Positions 16,756 to 26,661 are shown, numbered from the stretch's first letter. The stretch: DNA of 64,000 bases from Whitmania pigra (GCA_021613335.1 JAJTWR010000172.1:1-64000), one strand, 5' to 3'. A program made the numbers and translations. Notes: generated by a model from the sequence alone, not told the origin.

Positions 16756-17865
16756 TCAAGACTCCTTTTCCCGATAGCTTCCGTTCTTCCAAACATAAAA
16801 GACATATTCCGGACCGATCACATCTCCCTTGGCATCGAAGGAGATCTCGTCGAGAACGGTCTTGAACTTACGACTCTTGAGCGCCTTGCCCAGATCGTCG
16901 CCTTTCGTCGATTTGGCCTGTTCAGCGGCGGCGGCGAACGCTTGTACCGCGGCATAGGTATATAATGTGTAACCTTCAGGATCGTAGCCACCCTTCTTGA
17001 AGGCGGCGACCACCTCCTTGGCGGCGGTGAAATTACGAGGATCGGGCGGGAAGGTCATCAAGGTCCCTTCGCCAGCCGGCCCGGAGATGGCCCAGAACTC
17101 CTGAGTCACCATGGCATCGGGAACCACGAGCTGCGCTTGCAGCCCTTGTTCGCGGGCTTGGCGGATCAGCAACCCTCCCTCGGTATGATAACCGCCAAAA
17201 TATATCGCATCGATCGAGGCGGATTTCATCTTCGAGACCAGGGCGGTGAAATCCTTATCGCCCTGATTGATTGCTTCATACAGTTTTTCCGTCTGCTCTA
17301 ATTTATTAAAAATTTTCCTGGTTTCGTCAGCCACTCCTTTGCCGTAAGCGCTCTTGTCATGGAGAATTGCAATGTTCTTACCCTTGAAGGCCGTTGCCAG
17401 ATAGGTTCCGGCGACAACCCCCTGCTTGTCGTCACGACCGCAAACGCGGAAGACATTCCTGTATTTGTCGCCGCGTTCGGTCAGCGCCGGATTGGTTGAA
17501 CCAGGAGAGATCTGCAAGATGCCCTCCTCGGCATAGACTTCCGAGGCTGGAATCGAGGAGCCGGAACAGAAATGCCCGGCAATAAAGGCTACTTTCTTGC
17601 CGGCGAGCTGATTGGCGACCGCCACGGCTTGGCGCGGATCGCAAGCATCGTCGCCTATTTCCAATTTCAGCTTCCGGCCCAGCACCCCGCCATTGGCGTT
17701 GATATCGGCGACCGCCTGTTCAGCGCCGCGGCGGAGTTGTTCGCCGAACGAAGCGTATTGCCCGGTCATCGGGCCGACAACCGCGATTGTCATATCCTGG
17801 GCTTGCAAGGCGCCAGCGCCCAATATGAGCGTCGCGGCAAACAGGCCGCTACCGATTTTATTCAT
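16756..17865 (-). CDS. Branched-chain amino acid ABC transporter substrate-binding protein
   Basis: A 369-residue periplasmic binding protein of the LivJ/LivK type. ATG 17,865 follows AGGGAGAA and starts a signal peptide (MNKIGSGLFAATLILGAGAL, cleaved near AQA-QDM). The mature part has IAVVGPMTGQYASFGEQLRR, ADINANGGVLGRKL, and the ligand-site SPGSTNPALT, all typical. Cysteines near residues 78 and 131 could form the usual disulfide. No permease or ATPase genes are adjacent, so the partner transporter is encoded elsewhere. Confidence 0.9.
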   Translation of the reverse strand: MNKIGSGLFAATLILGAGALQAQDMTIAVVGPMTGQYASFGEQLRRGAEQAVADINANGGVLGRKLKLEIGDDACDPRQAVAVANQLAGKKVAFIAGHFCSGSSIPASEVYAEEGILQISPGSTNPALTERGDKYRNVFRVCGRDDKQGVVAGTYLATAFKGKNIAILHDKSAYGKGVADETRKIFNKLEQTEKLYEAINQGDKDFTALVSKMKSASIDAIYFGGYHTEGGLLIRQAREQGLQAQLVVPDAMVTQEFWAISGPAGEGTLMTFPPDPRNFTAAKEVVAAFKKGGYDPEGYTLYTYAAVQAFAAAAEQAKSTKGDDLGKALKSRKFKTVLDEISFDAKGDVIGPEYVFYVWKNGSYREKES

Positions 17866-18092
17866 ACTTACTTCTCCCTGTTGCAAGAGAATCGAACGTC
17901 ATTTACATCGCTTTAACGTTTATCGCTTTTCACCCTCCAGCATGCCATCACATTATCAGATGACAAGAAAATTGACAATTCAACTGGTCAAGACGAGCGC
18001 CCTGCCGCCCCTCCCCTGGGGGTCAAGCGGGCAATGGTTATACTTGCTTGCCATCGGCAAAAAGCCGACACTGCTTGTGTCTGGCGGTATGT

Positions 18093-18431
18093 ATGATGGG
18101 TGAACGAATTCAGACCGATTTGTGGCTGCGCGCTCATATCCGCCGCAGCAACGATGCCGGTATTCCAATGATGGTCGTCAAACGCGGCGATGCGCGGTCT
18201 GGTTGTGTTTTGGTCAAGATCAACCGTTTTGAGCAAGGATGCGTCATCTTGAGCCAGGCGCGCGACGCTCAAGGGCGCATGGCCTGGCTGCCGGTATCGG
18301 GCGGCAGCGCGCTGGGAGAAGCCGATGCCGATGCTTATATCCGGCGCCAGATCGGTTACGATCCCGATTTGTGGGTGGTCGAAATCGAGGATCGCGCCGG
18401 TCGTCATCCGTTCCAAGAAACGATTCTGTGA
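18093..18431 (+). CDS. DUF1491 family protein
   Basis: A 112-residue protein of a family found almost only in alphaproteobacteria, function unknown. Start MMGERIQTDLWLRAHIRRSN at 18,093. The family features RSGCVLVKIN, EADADAYIRRQIGYDPDLWV and the C-terminal VEIEDRAGRHPFQE are present. It precedes the deoC-like gene by about 100 bases on the same strand. Looks intact. Confidence 0.85.
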   Translation: MMGERIQTDLWLRAHIRRSNDAGIPMMVVKRGDARSGCVLVKINRFEQGCVILSQARDAQGRMAWLPVSGGSALGEADADAYIRRQIGYDPDLWVVEIEDRAGRHPFQETIL

Positions 18432-18533
18432 ATTGGACGGATTGTCGCGGTTTTTACCGTCACCGATTCGAACCCTACGAAATCTCGCGATGGCGACGCC
18501 CTCGCCAACGAGCCTTTTGGAAGAGGCAGGCCG

Positions 18534-19295
18534 ATGACCCGCTACGATGAAACGCTCGCCATCCGTATTCTGCCGCTGCTCGATCTGACATCGCTCGATG
18601 ACACGGACGACGCGGCGACGGTCCAAGCCCTGTGCGCTCGCGCGGTGACGCCAGTTGGACCGGTTGCCGCGCTCTGCATCCTGCCGGAATTGGTGGCGGT
18701 GGCCAATCCGCTGCTCGATCGACGCATCGGTCTGGCAACCGTGGTCGATTTCCCCGAAGGCAATGAGAATCGCACTGCCATCGTGGGACAAATTCGCGCG
18801 GTAACCGCCGCCGGCGCCGACGAAATCGACATGGTTTTCCCCTATCGCGCCTTTCTGGCCGGGCAGCGGACCCTCGCGCGCGATCTGGTTGCCGCCGCCC
18901 GCGGCGCTGCGCCAACCGGCAGCCTGTTGAAGGTTATTTTGGAAACCAGCTGCCTTGGCGCGCCAGACGCGATCCGCGACGCGGCCGAGGCGGCAATTGG
19001 CAGCGGCGCCGACTTCATTGAAACATCGAGCGGCAGACACCGACTAGGAGCGACGCTGGAGGCTGCCGAAATCATCTTGCAGGTGATTCACGATCTCGAT
19101 CCCGAAGTCGGGTTCAAGGCGTCGGGCGGTATCTGCAGCATCATCCAGGCCGCCCCCTATCTGGATCTGGCGGATCGTATCGTGGGGAACGGCTGGGTAA
19201 CGCCGGAAACCTTCCGCTTTGGCGCCTCGGCGCTGCTTGATGACGCACTCCGGCATCTGCAACCGGCCGCCATGCACCCTGCTCGCAAAGGATGA
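18534..19295 (+). CDS. deoC: Deoxyribose-phosphate aldolase homologue lacking the Schiff-base lysine
   Basis: DeoC splits 2-deoxyribose 5-phosphate into acetaldehyde and glyceraldehyde 3-phosphate. This 253-residue protein has family blocks: GLATVVDFPEG near 66, GADEIDMVFP near 95 (Asp99), LLKVILET near 131 and VGFKASGG near 192 (Lys195, the second lysine). The usual FIKTSTGK block reads FIETSSGR: Glu163 replaces the lysine that forms the Schiff base (Lys167 in E. coli). The codon is GAA at 19,020-19,022, one base from AAA. The fold is kept but normal catalysis is doubtful. Confidence 0.85.
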   Translation: MTRYDETLAIRILPLLDLTSLDDTDDAATVQALCARAVTPVGPVAALCILPELVAVANPLLDRRIGLATVVDFPEGNENRTAIVGQIRAVTAAGADEIDMVFPYRAFLAGQRTLARDLVAAARGAAPTGSLLKVILETSCLGAPDAIRDAAEAAIGSGADFIETSSGRHRLGATLEAAEIILQVIHDLDPEVGFKASGGICSIIQAAPYLDLADRIVGNGWVTPETFRFGASALLDDALRHLQPAAMHPARKG

Positions 19296-19474
19296 TGCCT
19301 CATGCCCTGCCTGCTGCAAGAGCCGAGCCGCAAGGAATGATTCCTCGCCGGTCTTTGGGCCATACCGGCGGCGCGCTTGACAAGCTCGATCAGATCCATG
19401 TACCTTCTGAATAAGTCAATGTCCTGGAAAGCCTGCCAGCGCCATATCCCGGCAATAACGCGTCAAGCCGCCTG

Positions 19475-19972
19475 TCAACACCAACCTTGCCGGGCGCCGC
19501 CCCGATAGAAGCGGGCCAGCCCGTTGCGAATCAAATCGCCGGTAAGATCGACGCCTTGCATGTTCACTACGCGCGCAATTACCCGGCGGCCATATTTATC
19601 CGGCGTTACATCGTACAACAGAACCTGACCGTCAGCGACCAGCACCATCAGATGCAGCTTTGCGCGCTCAGCCATCGCTTTTTCTTCCGCGCATTTGCCG
19701 CGAAGTTCCGGCGCGTCGATATCGGCGAGGCGGACATTGGTTTTTACTTCCTGGCCAATCCAAATCAAGGCGCGAACTTCTAGCGTATCGCCATCGATCA
19801 CCCTTAGAACGGTCGCCGGAATGGGGCCCGGCACAGGATCGCGCGTGTCATCGATCGCCGTACCGGTGGCCACTATGCCTGCAAGGTAGCCGCCTAACAG
19901 GGGATTGTACCAGGCGCGTCGTTTATCGCGATGCTTTTTTACCTGCCGGAAAGGAATAAAATTAATAGTCAT
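19475..19972 (-). CDS. Thermonuclease (SNase-like) family protein, membrane-anchored or secreted
   Basis: A 165-residue protein starting MTINFIPFRQVKKHRDKRRA at 19,972, with a hydrophobic stretch (LLGGYLAGIVATGTA) that could be an anchor or signal. The SNase core follows: ATVLRVIDGDTLEVRA, VRLADIDAPELRGKC (Arg, Asp and Glu of the active site), DKYGRRVIARV (second Arg) and LTGDLIRNGLARFYRGG. The family cleaves DNA/RNA with Ca2+. Earlier in-frame starts up to 20,137 exist but lack family likeness and lie in AT-rich sequence. Confidence 0.8.
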   Translation of the reverse strand: MTINFIPFRQVKKHRDKRRAWYNPLLGGYLAGIVATGTAIDDTRDPVPGPIPATVLRVIDGDTLEVRALIWIGQEVKTNVRLADIDAPELRGKCAEEKAMAERAKLHLMVLVADGQVLLYDVTPDKYGRRVIARVVNMQGVDLTGDLIRNGLARFYRGGARQGWC

Positions 19973-20304
19973 AGGAATGAAGTCAATAGTACATACGTGA
20001 TGTTTAGTACAAACCATTTCGCGGTGAATGGCAAGAATTTTAGAACAAAAAGTGAATTTTTGAGCAACGAACATCCTGCCATCGCTCCGCAAAACTGGAA
20101 AGCATGGCAAAGCGAGGTTGGCAAACGGTCTTGACAAGCCTGGAGTTTGTGGAGCGAATACAGCTGCTGACGCGCCGGCCTATGCCCGTTTTACCGCCCT
20201 GGCAGTCACCCCGGGCGTTCATGATTCAAGGGCGTTGCAGAATAAAACCTTGAATGACGTCGGATTCAGATCCGCAAGCCTTTTCAAACAGCTTCGACTT
20301 CGTC

Positions 20305-20595
20305 TTATTTGATCTCGATTTCAATGAAATGGATTGGCGTACCGCCGTCATTGATTACATCATGCTCAACGCCAGCTGCCTTATAGTAAGGTGTGGCCGG
20401 CAACAGTTCGGTTATCCGGTCGCCGGCGGGTTCTTTTATCAGCATCCTGCCGTCGCTCACCGGTACAATGACATAATCGTACTCATGGCGGTGATAACCG
20501 GTCGCCGCCTTGACCGGAAGGTGCCAATGCGTTACCCGAACCCGGTCATTATCGATGGTAACCGTGCCGGTTGCCGTCTGTTTCGATGTTCCCAT
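20305..20595 (-). CDS. Cupin-domain protein
   Basis: A 96-residue single cupin. The two motifs are visible: TGYHRHEYDYVIVPVSDGRM (metal-site histidines at the first motif) and YYKAAGVEHDVINDGGTPIHFIEIEI in the second (parts). Small proteins of this type bind a metal or small ligand; the substrate cannot be told. It is divergent from the gcv operon, leaving about 390 bases that hold the riboswitch. Confidence 0.8.
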   Translation of the reverse strand: MGTSKQTATGTVTIDNDRVRVTHWHLPVKAATGYHRHEYDYVIVPVSDGRMLIKEPAGDRITELLPATPYYKAAGVEHDVINDGGTPIHFIEIEIK

Positions 20596-20732
20596 CCTCG
20601 ATTCCCTTCAGCGATCCTTCGATGGATTGCCGCAAAAATCCTGGGCAGCGTCAAGGGGCCAGACGAGATTCTCTCGCGCCGATTGACTTTTTTTTCGACA
20701 TGCCTAGGCTCTCTCACATGCCACGCACGCCT

Positions 20733-20930
20733 CGTGGGAGAGATCGGCGCCAATTCGCTGGCAGCCGACGCCGAAGGAGCAACGGCCCCGGAAACTCTCA
20801 GGCCAAAGGACCGTGGGGCGCAGGCACTCTGGAAAGCGGCGGGAGGTCATGCTCGCGCCCACCGAAGAGGTAAGCTCGTCCTGTTGCCGGGGCGGGCCAA
20901 TCTTTCAGGTTCATAAGACAGAGGGGGTGG
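20733..20930 (+). ncRNA. Tandem glycine riboswitch
   Basis: Two consecutive aptamers precede gcvT. The first has CGTGGGAGAG (20,733), GCCGAAGGAGCAA (from 20,769), CTCTCAGGCCAAAGGACCG (from 20,795) and ACTCTGGAAAGC. The second has GGCGGGAGG, CCACCGAAGAGGTAA (from about 20,859) and TTTCAGGTTCATAAGACAGAGG (20,903 on). These are the conserved strands of the gcvT RNA motif. In known cases glycine binding turns on the glycine cleavage operon. A pyrimidine/purine pair (CCCTCTCACTGAGAG, 20,959 on) just before the start may be the expression platform. Confidence 0.93.
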
Positions 20931-20982
20931 GTTGAGGCGCAGCCTTACCCTGGTTTGTCCCTCTCACTGAGAGTGCGCGTTT

Positions 20983-22104
20983 GTGCTTGCCGATTCATCC
21001 GCCCAAAATCCATCTGTGGCGCTAACGCCGTTGGATGCCCTGCACCGCTGTCTTGGCGCCAGGATGGTTCCCTTTGCCGGCTATGCCATGCCGGTGCAGT
21101 ATCCGACCGGTATTTTGTACGAACATCGCTGGACCAGAGAACAAGCCGGCCTGTTCGATGTCTCGCATATGGGGCAGATCGAACTGAGCGGTTCCGGTAT
21201 CCTCCAGGCGGTGGAAAAGATCGTTCCGGGCGATCTGCTGGCCCTGAAACCGGGGCATATGCGCTATACTCAGTTCACCAACGATAACGGCGGCATTCTC
21301 GACGACCTGATGGCGCTAAGGCTTGCCGACGACCGGCTGACGCTCGTGGTCAATGCCGCGTGCAAACAACGGGATATAGCGTATCTGCGCCGGCATTTGG
21401 CGGGGTTTACCGTCAGTGAATGGGACAAGCGCGCTCTGATCGCCCTGCAAGGCCCGCGCGCCGCCGATGTGCTGACCCGTTTCGCGCCAGCTGCCGGCGA
21501 TCTGGCTTTCATGGCCGCGGCGGAGTTCAGCTTGAATGGCGTCCCCTGCCTTGTCACCCGTTCAGGTTATACTGGCGAGGATGGCTATGAAATCTCGATT
21601 CCCGCCCATTGCGCCGAAAGCTTGACCGAAAGTTTGCTAGCCCAGCCGGAAGTCAAGCCGATCGGTCTTGGCGCGCGCGATTCCTTGCGTCTGGAAGCTG
21701 GCTTGTGTCTTTATGGCCATGACATCACCGCTGATACCAGCTTGGCCGAGGCCGGTTTGTTGTGGACTGTCTCCTTGCGTCGGCGCGGCGAAGGCGGCTT
21801 TCCGGGCGCAGCTCGGCTGCGAACCGAAATCGCCGGCGCCCCCGGTCGCCGCCGGGTCGGGCTTAAGCCGCGCGGGCGCTTGCCGGCGCGCGAAGGCTCC
21901 GCCATCCGTCTGCCAGGCGGCGAGATCGTCGGCGCGGTGACAAGCGGCGGGTTCAGTCCGACACTGAATGCGCCCATCGCCATGGGATATGTCGCAAGCG
22001 CCCACGCCGCCCCCGGCACGGCGGTGGAACTGATCGTGCGCGATAAACCCGTCGCCGCCGAAGTGGTCCCCCTGCCCTTCGTGCCCCACCGCTATCGCTG
22101 TTGA
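20983..22104 (+). CDS. gcvT: Glycine cleavage system T protein (aminomethyltransferase)
   Basis: A 373-residue enzyme that moves the methylene of aminomethyl-lipoyl H protein to tetrahydrofolate, releasing ammonia. It starts at GTG 20,983, giving [20 protein letters not shown]. Family marks: [13 protein letters not shown] near 30, [10 protein letters not shown] near 50, [13 protein letters not shown] near 190, [20 protein letters not shown] near 230 and the C-terminal GYV/AHAAPGT region. It is the first gene after the riboswitch and heads gcvT-gcvH-gcvPA-gcvPB. Looks intact. Confidence 0.95.
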   Translation: MLADSSAQNPSVALTPLDALHRCLGARMVPFAGYAMPVQYPTGILYEHRWTREQAGLFDVSHMGQIELSGSGILQAVEKIVPGDLLALKPGHMRYTQFTNDNGGILDDLMALRLADDRLTLVVNAACKQRDIAYLRRHLAGFTVSEWDKRALIALQGPRAADVLTRFAPAAGDLAFMAAAEFSLNGVPCLVTRSGYTGEDGYEISIPAHCAESLTESLLAQPEVKPIGLGARDSLRLEAGLCLYGHDITADTSLAEAGLLWTVSLRRRGEGGFPGAARLRTEIAGAPGRRRVGLKPRGRLPAREGSAIRLPGGEIVGAVTSGGFSPTLNAPIAMGYVASAHAAPGTAVELIVRDKPVAAEVVPLPFVPHRYRC

Positions 22105-22130
22105 TTTCTTCGTACACAGGAGCAGCGCTC

Positions 22131-22508
22131 ATGAGCCAGATCCGTTTTTCCAAGGATCATGAATGGGTCCGCGTCGAAGGTTCCATCGCAACCATCGGCA
22201 TTACCGACCATGCCCAAAACCAATTGGGCGATATCGTGTTCGTCGATCTGCCCGAAGCCGGTCGTAAAGTCGCCCAAGGCGACGAGATGGCCGTGGTGGA
22301 ATCGGTCAAGGCGGCATCGGAAGTGTACGCGCCGATGGCGGGAACGGTCGCCGAAGCCAACGGCGCTCTAGCCGACAGTCCCAATCTGGTCAATGAGGAT
22401 CCGCAAGGCGCTGGCTGGTTCGTCAAAATGACCCTGAGCAACCCGGCTGAATTTGAGGCGCTGATGGATGAAGCCGCTTATAACGCCTACCTCGCGGAGC
22501 TTGGTTGA
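22131..22508 (+). CDS. gcvH: Glycine cleavage system H protein
   Basis: A 125-residue lipoyl carrier shuttling the aminomethyl group between P, T and L proteins. ATG 22,131 has AGGAGCAG upstream. [20 protein letters not shown] opens the fold, and the lipoylated Lys lies in [18 protein letters not shown] (Lys about 62). The stop overlaps the start of gcvPA (TGATG). The dihydrolipoamide dehydrogenase (L protein) is not in this window. Confidence 0.95.
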   Translation: MSQIRFSKDHEWVRVEGSIATIGITDHAQNQLGDIVFVDLPEAGRKVAQGDEMAVVESVKAASEVYAPMAGTVAEANGALADSPNLVNEDPQGAGWFVKMTLSNPAEFEALMDEAAYNAYLAELG

Positions 22509-23851
22509 TGCGCTATCTGCCTTTGACCGAGAGCGACCGCGCCGCCATGCTGGCGGCCATCGGGGTTGGCTCGGTCGACGATCTGTTCGTCGACGTGCCG
22601 GCCGAAGCCCGGCTTTTGGCCCCTCTCGATCTGCCGTCAGCGCAAGGCGAACTGACCGTCGAGCGTCACCTGGCCGCGCTTGCCCGGCGCAATCTGCCGG
22701 CTGGCGAGGCGCCGTTCTTTTTGGGAGCCGGCGCCTATCGCCACCATGTGCCGGCCACCGTCGATCATCTGATCCAGCGGGGCGAGTTTTTGACCGCCTA
22801 TACCCCGTATCAGCCGGAAATCGCCCAAGGCACGCTGCAATATCTGTTTGAATTCCAAAGCCAGGTCGCCTTGCTGACCGGCATGGATGTCGCCAATGCC
22901 TCGATGTATGACGGTTCGACCGCCTGCGCCGAAGCGGTGGCCATGGCCGCGCGCGTAACGAAGCGCGCCAAGGTAGTGCTCTCTGGCGGCCTGCACCCCC
23001 ATTACCGGCAGGTGGTGGCAACCAACGCCCGCTATGCCCATCTAAGCGTCGATGCCGCCCCGGTCGATGTGCTGGGGGTCGAGCAACTTGCCAGCCGCAT
23101 CGACGCCGATACCGCGTGTGTGGTGGTACAAAATCCCAGCCTGTTCGGTCATATTCGCGATCTGACCCCGCTTGCCGAGGCCGCCCATGCCATGGGGGCA
23201 TTGCTGGTGGTCACGGTAACGGAAGCGCTGTCGCTCGGAGCGCTGATCCCGCCCGGCGCCATGGGCGCCGACATCGTGGCGGCGGAAGGGCAATCGTTCG
23301 GCAATCCGCTCAATTTCGGCGGCCCCTATGTCGGGTTGTTTGCCGTGTGCGATAAGCTGGTCCGCCAGATGCCCGGTCGGCTGGTCGGGCAAACCGTCGA
23401 TGCCGAGGGCAAGCGCGGCTGGGTTCTGACCTTGTCGACCCGCGAACAGCATATCCGGCGCGAGAAGGCAACGAGCAATATCTGCACCAATGCCGGCTTG
23501 TGCGCGCTCGCCTTTACCATTCACCTGTCCTTGCTGGGCGATCGCGGTCTGCGCCATCTGGCGGCCCTCAACCATGCCCGCGCATGTCAGCTGGCCGAGC
23601 TTCTCGTCCAATTGCCGGGAGTTACGCTGATCCCTTCCGCTTTTTTCAACGAATTCACCGTGCGCCTTTCCCGCCCGGCGGCGGAGGTCGTGGAGGAGCT
23701 GGCGGCAAAACGCATCCTTGCCGGGGTGCCGGTCAGCCGTTTGTGGGGCGACGATCCAGCCCTGGCCGATCTGCTGCTGGTGGCGGCGACAGAAACCAAC
23801 AGCGACGACGATATGGCGGCCTTGGTCGCCGGTTTGGCGGAGGTATTATGA
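22508..23851 (+). CDS. gcvPA: Glycine dehydrogenase (decarboxylating) subunit 1
   Basis: The N-terminal half of a two-part P protein, 447 residues from ATG 22,508. Typical blocks are [61 protein letters not shown] near 130 and [20 protein letters not shown]. It pairs with subunit 2, which holds the PLP lysine, to decarboxylate glycine and load the H protein. It overlaps gcvPB by 4 bases, which fits balanced expression. Confidence 0.95.
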   Translation: MRYLPLTESDRAAMLAAIGVGSVDDLFVDVPAEARLLAPLDLPSAQGELTVERHLAALARRNLPAGEAPFFLGAGAYRHHVPATVDHLIQRGEFLTAYTPYQPEIAQGTLQYLFEFQSQVALLTGMDVANASMYDGSTACAEAVAMAARVTKRAKVVLSGGLHPHYRQVVATNARYAHLSVDAAPVDVLGVEQLASRIDADTACVVVQNPSLFGHIRDLTPLAEAAHAMGALLVVTVTEALSLGALIPPGAMGADIVAAEGQSFGNPLNFGGPYVGLFAVCDKLVRQMPGRLVGQTVDAEGKRGWVLTLSTREQHIRREKATSNICTNAGLCALAFTIHLSLLGDRGLRHLAALNHARACQLAELLVQLPGVTLIPSAFFNEFTVRLSRPAAEVVEELAAKRILAGVPVSRLWGDDPALADLLLVAATETNSDDDMAALVAGLAEVL

Positions 23852-25395
23852 TGGAGCGCGCGCAAGGTCGCAGCCAGCGCCCGATGACGGCAAGCGCCAG
23901 CGCCGCATCGACGGTTGGCGACAATCGCGGCTTGACGATTGAAGAACCCTTGATCTTCGAACAAGGCAAGAAGGAGCGCAGCGGCGTCGATCTGCCGCCG
24001 CTGCCAGCCCACAGCCAGCGTCTTGGCGCTTTGGCCCGGCAGGGCGGCATTGGCCTGCCGGGCCTGTCAGAACCGCAGGTGGTGCGCCATTTCACCCGCC
24101 TTAGCCAAAAAAATTATGGCATCGATACCGGCTTGTTCCCGCTGGGTTCGTGCACCATGAAGCATAACCCGCGCTTGAACGAAAAAATGGCGCGGCTTCC
24201 CGGCTTTGCCGACCTGCACCCCTTGCAACCCGAAAGCACGGTTCAAGGGGCGCTAGCCCTGCTCGACCAATTGGCGCATTGGCTGAAAACCCTGACCGGC
24301 ATGGCGGCGGTTGCCCTGTCGCCCGCCGCCGGCGCGCATGGCGAGCTGTGCGGCATGATGGCGATCCGCGCGGCTTTGGCGGCGCAAGGCGAAGGCCGCC
24401 GCCGCCGGGTTCTGGCGCCGGAATCGGCCCATGGCACCAATCCGGCAACCGCGGCAACCGTCGGCTTTACCGTCGATCCAATTCCAGCAACGCCCGACGG
24501 ACGAATCGATCTGTCAGTGCTCGAGGCCAGGCTTGGGCCGGATCTCGCCGCCCTCATGCTGACCAACCCCAATACTTGCGGCCTGTTCGAGCGCGATATC
24601 CGAACGATCGCCGATATGATCCATCGAGCCGGCGGCTATTTCTACTGCGACGGCGCCAATTTCAACGCCATCGTCGGACGGGTGCGGCCGGCGGATCTTG
24701 GCGTCGATTGCATGCACATCAATCTGCACAAAACCTTTTCCACCCCCCATGGCGGCGGCGGCCCCGGCGCCGGTCCGGTGGTGTTGTCGCAGACATTGGC
24801 GCCCTATGCTCCATTGCCGCTAGTGGCCGAACAAGGGGGGCGGTTTTGCCTGATCGAACGGGCGAGCGGGCCTGGGCGGCAGAGTTTCGGACGCCTGAAA
24901 GCTTTTCACGGTCAGATGGGCATGTTCGTGCGCGCGCTGGCCTATATCTTGTCGCATGGCGCCGACGGGCTGTGGCAGGTGGCCAGCGATGCCGTGTTGA
25001 ATGCCAACTACCTGCTGGCGCAATTGAAAGATGTCCTGAGCGCGCCCTATCGCGGCCTGTGCATGCACGAAGCCCTGTTCGACGATGGTTTCTTGCACGA
25101 GAGCGGCGTTGGCACGCTGGATTTCGCCAAGGCGCTGATCGACGAAGGCTATCACCCGATGACCATATATTTTCCGTTGGTCGTTCATGGCGCCTTGCTG
25201 ATTGAACCGACCGAAACCGAGGACAAGGCCACTCTGGACCGTTTCATCGCCGTGTTACGCGCTTTAGCCGAGCGCGCCAAGGCCGGCGACGCCGCTTATT
25301 TCCATGCCGCCCCCCGCCTGGCCCCCCGGCGCCGGCTGGACGAAACCGCCGCTGCCCGCAAGCCGGTGCTGCGCTGGCGGGCGCAAGAAGGGTGA
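23848..25395 (+). CDS. gcvPB: Glycine dehydrogenase (decarboxylating) subunit 2
   Basis: The C-terminal half of the P protein, 515 residues from ATG 23,848 (ATGA overlap with gcvPA). Blocks: [20 protein letters not shown] near 90, [14 protein letters not shown] near 155, [15 protein letters not shown] near 190, [20 protein letters not shown] near 270 and [20 protein letters not shown] with the PLP lysine (HK) near 295. The longer open frame upstream is only overlap with gcvPA. Last gene of the operon. Confidence 0.95.
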   Translation: MMERAQGRSQRPMTASASAASTVGDNRGLTIEEPLIFEQGKKERSGVDLPPLPAHSQRLGALARQGGIGLPGLSEPQVVRHFTRLSQKNYGIDTGLFPLGSCTMKHNPRLNEKMARLPGFADLHPLQPESTVQGALALLDQLAHWLKTLTGMAAVALSPAAGAHGELCGMMAIRAALAAQGEGRRRRVLAPESAHGTNPATAATVGFTVDPIPATPDGRIDLSVLEARLGPDLAALMLTNPNTCGLFERDIRTIADMIHRAGGYFYCDGANFNAIVGRVRPADLGVDCMHINLHKTFSTPHGGGGPGAGPVVLSQTLAPYAPLPLVAEQGGRFCLIERASGPGRQSFGRLKAFHGQMGMFVRALAYILSHGADGLWQVASDAVLNANYLLAQLKDVLSAPYRGLCMHEALFDDGFLHESGVGTLDFAKALIDEGYHPMTIYFPLVVHGALLIEPTETEDKATLDRFIAVLRALAERAKAGDAAYFHAAPRLAPRRRLDETAAARKPVLRWRAQEG

Positions 25396-25452
25396 AACGC
25401 GCAGCGAGACTGCAAGGCGATGTCAATTTTAGCGGTTGATCGATTTCGCAAT

Positions 25453-25474
25453 ATAGGGTAGGGTCCTATCCTAT
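25453..25474. promoter_or_regulatory. Palindromic operator for the CsoR/RcnR-type regulator
   Basis: ATAGGGTAGG (25,453-25,462) and CCTATCCTAT (25,465-25,474) form 10-base inverted arms with one mismatch and a 2-base centre. The right arm overlaps the regulator start codon, so a bound repressor would block its own promoter or translation. G-runs inside TA-rich arms resemble sites of the RcnR/CsoR family. Confidence 0.7.
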
Positions 25475-25748
25475 GAGAGATTCGCAAACTGACAAAAACC
25501 CCCTGCTTGCCCGTGTCCGCCGCATCGCCGGACAGGTGGCGGCGATCGAGCGCGCCCTTCTGGCAGAAGCGGCGTGCGCCGATATCCTGCATCAAGTTGC
25601 CGGCGTGCGCGGCGCGGTGCAGGGGCTGATGGCGGAATTGATAGAGGATCACCTGCTAGGCCATGTCGCCCGCCCTGATCTGAGCGATGCCGAACGCGCA
25701 GCCTGCGCGCAAGCCTTGGTCGCCGTCATTCGGCGCTATGCCAAATAG
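25473..25748 (+). CDS. dmeR: Metal-sensing repressor, CsoR/RcnR family (DmeR-like)
   Basis: A 91-residue all-helical repressor. NPLLARVRRIAGQVAAIERA opens helix 1, the conserved Cys and His occur in EAACADILHQVAGVRGAVQG, and HLLGHVARPDLSDAERA completes helix 3. These residues fit metal sensing by the RcnR/DmeR branch (Ni/Co). It overlaps a CDF exporter gene, the same pairing as dmeRF. No clear ribosome site precedes the ATG, which lies inside the operator. The exact metal is inferred from the pairing. Confidence 0.85.
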   Translation: MRDSQTDKNPLLARVRRIAGQVAAIERALLAEAACADILHQVAGVRGAVQGLMAELIEDHLLGHVARPDLSDAERAACAQALVAVIRRYAK

Positions 25749-26661
25749 CCCGGCCATGATGTCTTCTCCCGCCCCAAACCGTTCCCACGACCATGTTTTC
25801 CTGGGGCCCCATCATGGGCTTCATGCCCGCCGGACCTTGTGGACGGTGATTTTTACCGCGGTCATGACCGTTGTAGAGATCGTCTCCGGATTTCTGTTTC
25901 AATCGATGGCGCTGTTGGCCGACGGCTTTCATATGGCCACCCATGCCGGCGCTTTGAGTGTGGCAGCCGCTGCTTACGCCTATTCCCGCCGTCACGCCCA
26001 TGACCGCCGCTATAGTTTTGGCACCGGTAAGGTTGGCGATCTTGCCGGTTTTGCCTCGGCCATGGCGCTTGGGCTGGTTGCCATCGGCGTCGGCATCGAA
26101 TCCCTTGGCCGGTTGTTCGATCCGCGCGAAATCGCCTTTGACGAAGCGACGGCCATTGCGCTTTTGGGGTTGCTGGTCAATCTGATCTGCGCCGCCTTGC
26201 TCGGCAACGATCACAACCATCCTTCGCATGGCAAGGATCGTCACGATCATGCCCGGCACGCCGACCATAATTTGCGCTCGGCTTACTGGCATGTGCTTGC
26301 CGATGCCTTGACCTCGGTGCTGGCCATCGTTGCTTTGCTTGGCGGACGTTATCTTGGCTGGATGTGGCTCGATCCGGCGATGGGGCTGGCTGGCGCTGCG
26401 ATGATTGCCGTGTGGTCGCGCCATCTGCTGCGCGACACCGCTTTAGTGTTGCTGGACGCCGCCGATCTGGAATTGGAGCGGATCATCCGCCGGCAAATCG
26501 AAACGCCGGGCGGCGGCTCGATCGCCGATCTTCATGTCTGGCGTATCGGTCCCGGGGCATATGCGGCTATCGTCAGCGTCACCGGTATCGATGGCGCAAC
26601 CGTGCGGCAGCGCTTGGCGTCAGTCGGCGAGATCGCCCATTTGACCGTCGATGCCGGCTGA
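25738..26661 (+). CDS. dmeF: Cation diffusion facilitator exporter, DmeF-like
   Basis: A 307-residue inner-membrane divalent metal/proton antiporter. ATG 25,738 overlaps dmeR by 11 bases (ATG 25,756 is an alternative). Features: N-terminal His-rich DHVFLGPHHGLHAR, first metal site in LLADGFHMATHAGAL (Asp/His pairs), SFGTGKVGDLAGF, a histidine-rich cytoplasmic loop (HNHPSHGKDRHDHARHADHN), second site YWHVLADALTSVLA, and a C-terminal domain. Six membrane helices are expected. The His-rich loop is typical of DmeF, exporting Co/Ni. Confidence 0.88.
   Translation: MPNSPAMMSSPAPNRSHDHVFLGPHHGLHARRTLWTVIFTAVMTVVEIVSGFLFQSMALLADGFHMATHAGALSVAAAAYAYSRRHAHDRRYSFGTGKVGDLAGFASAMALGLVAIGVGIESLGRLFDPREIAFDEATAIALLGLLVNLICAALLGNDHNHPSHGKDRHDHARHADHNLRSAYWHVLADALTSVLAIVALLGGRYLGWMWLDPAMGLAGAAMIAVWSRHLLRDTALVLLDAADLELERIIRRQIETPGGGSIADLHVWRIGPGAYAAIVSVTGIDGATVRQRLASVGEIAHLTVDAG

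Noticed and set aside
18460..18535. Possible tRNA T-arm (GATTCGAACCC) between DUF1491 and deoC-like genes
   Set aside because: The flanking bases do not form a 5-bp T stem, acceptor stem or anticodon arm on either strand.
23500..23847. Extended N-terminus of gcvPB (631-residue frame)
   Set aside because: The extra 116 codons overlap gcvPA and have no family likeness; ATG 23,848 gives the normal 515-residue protein.
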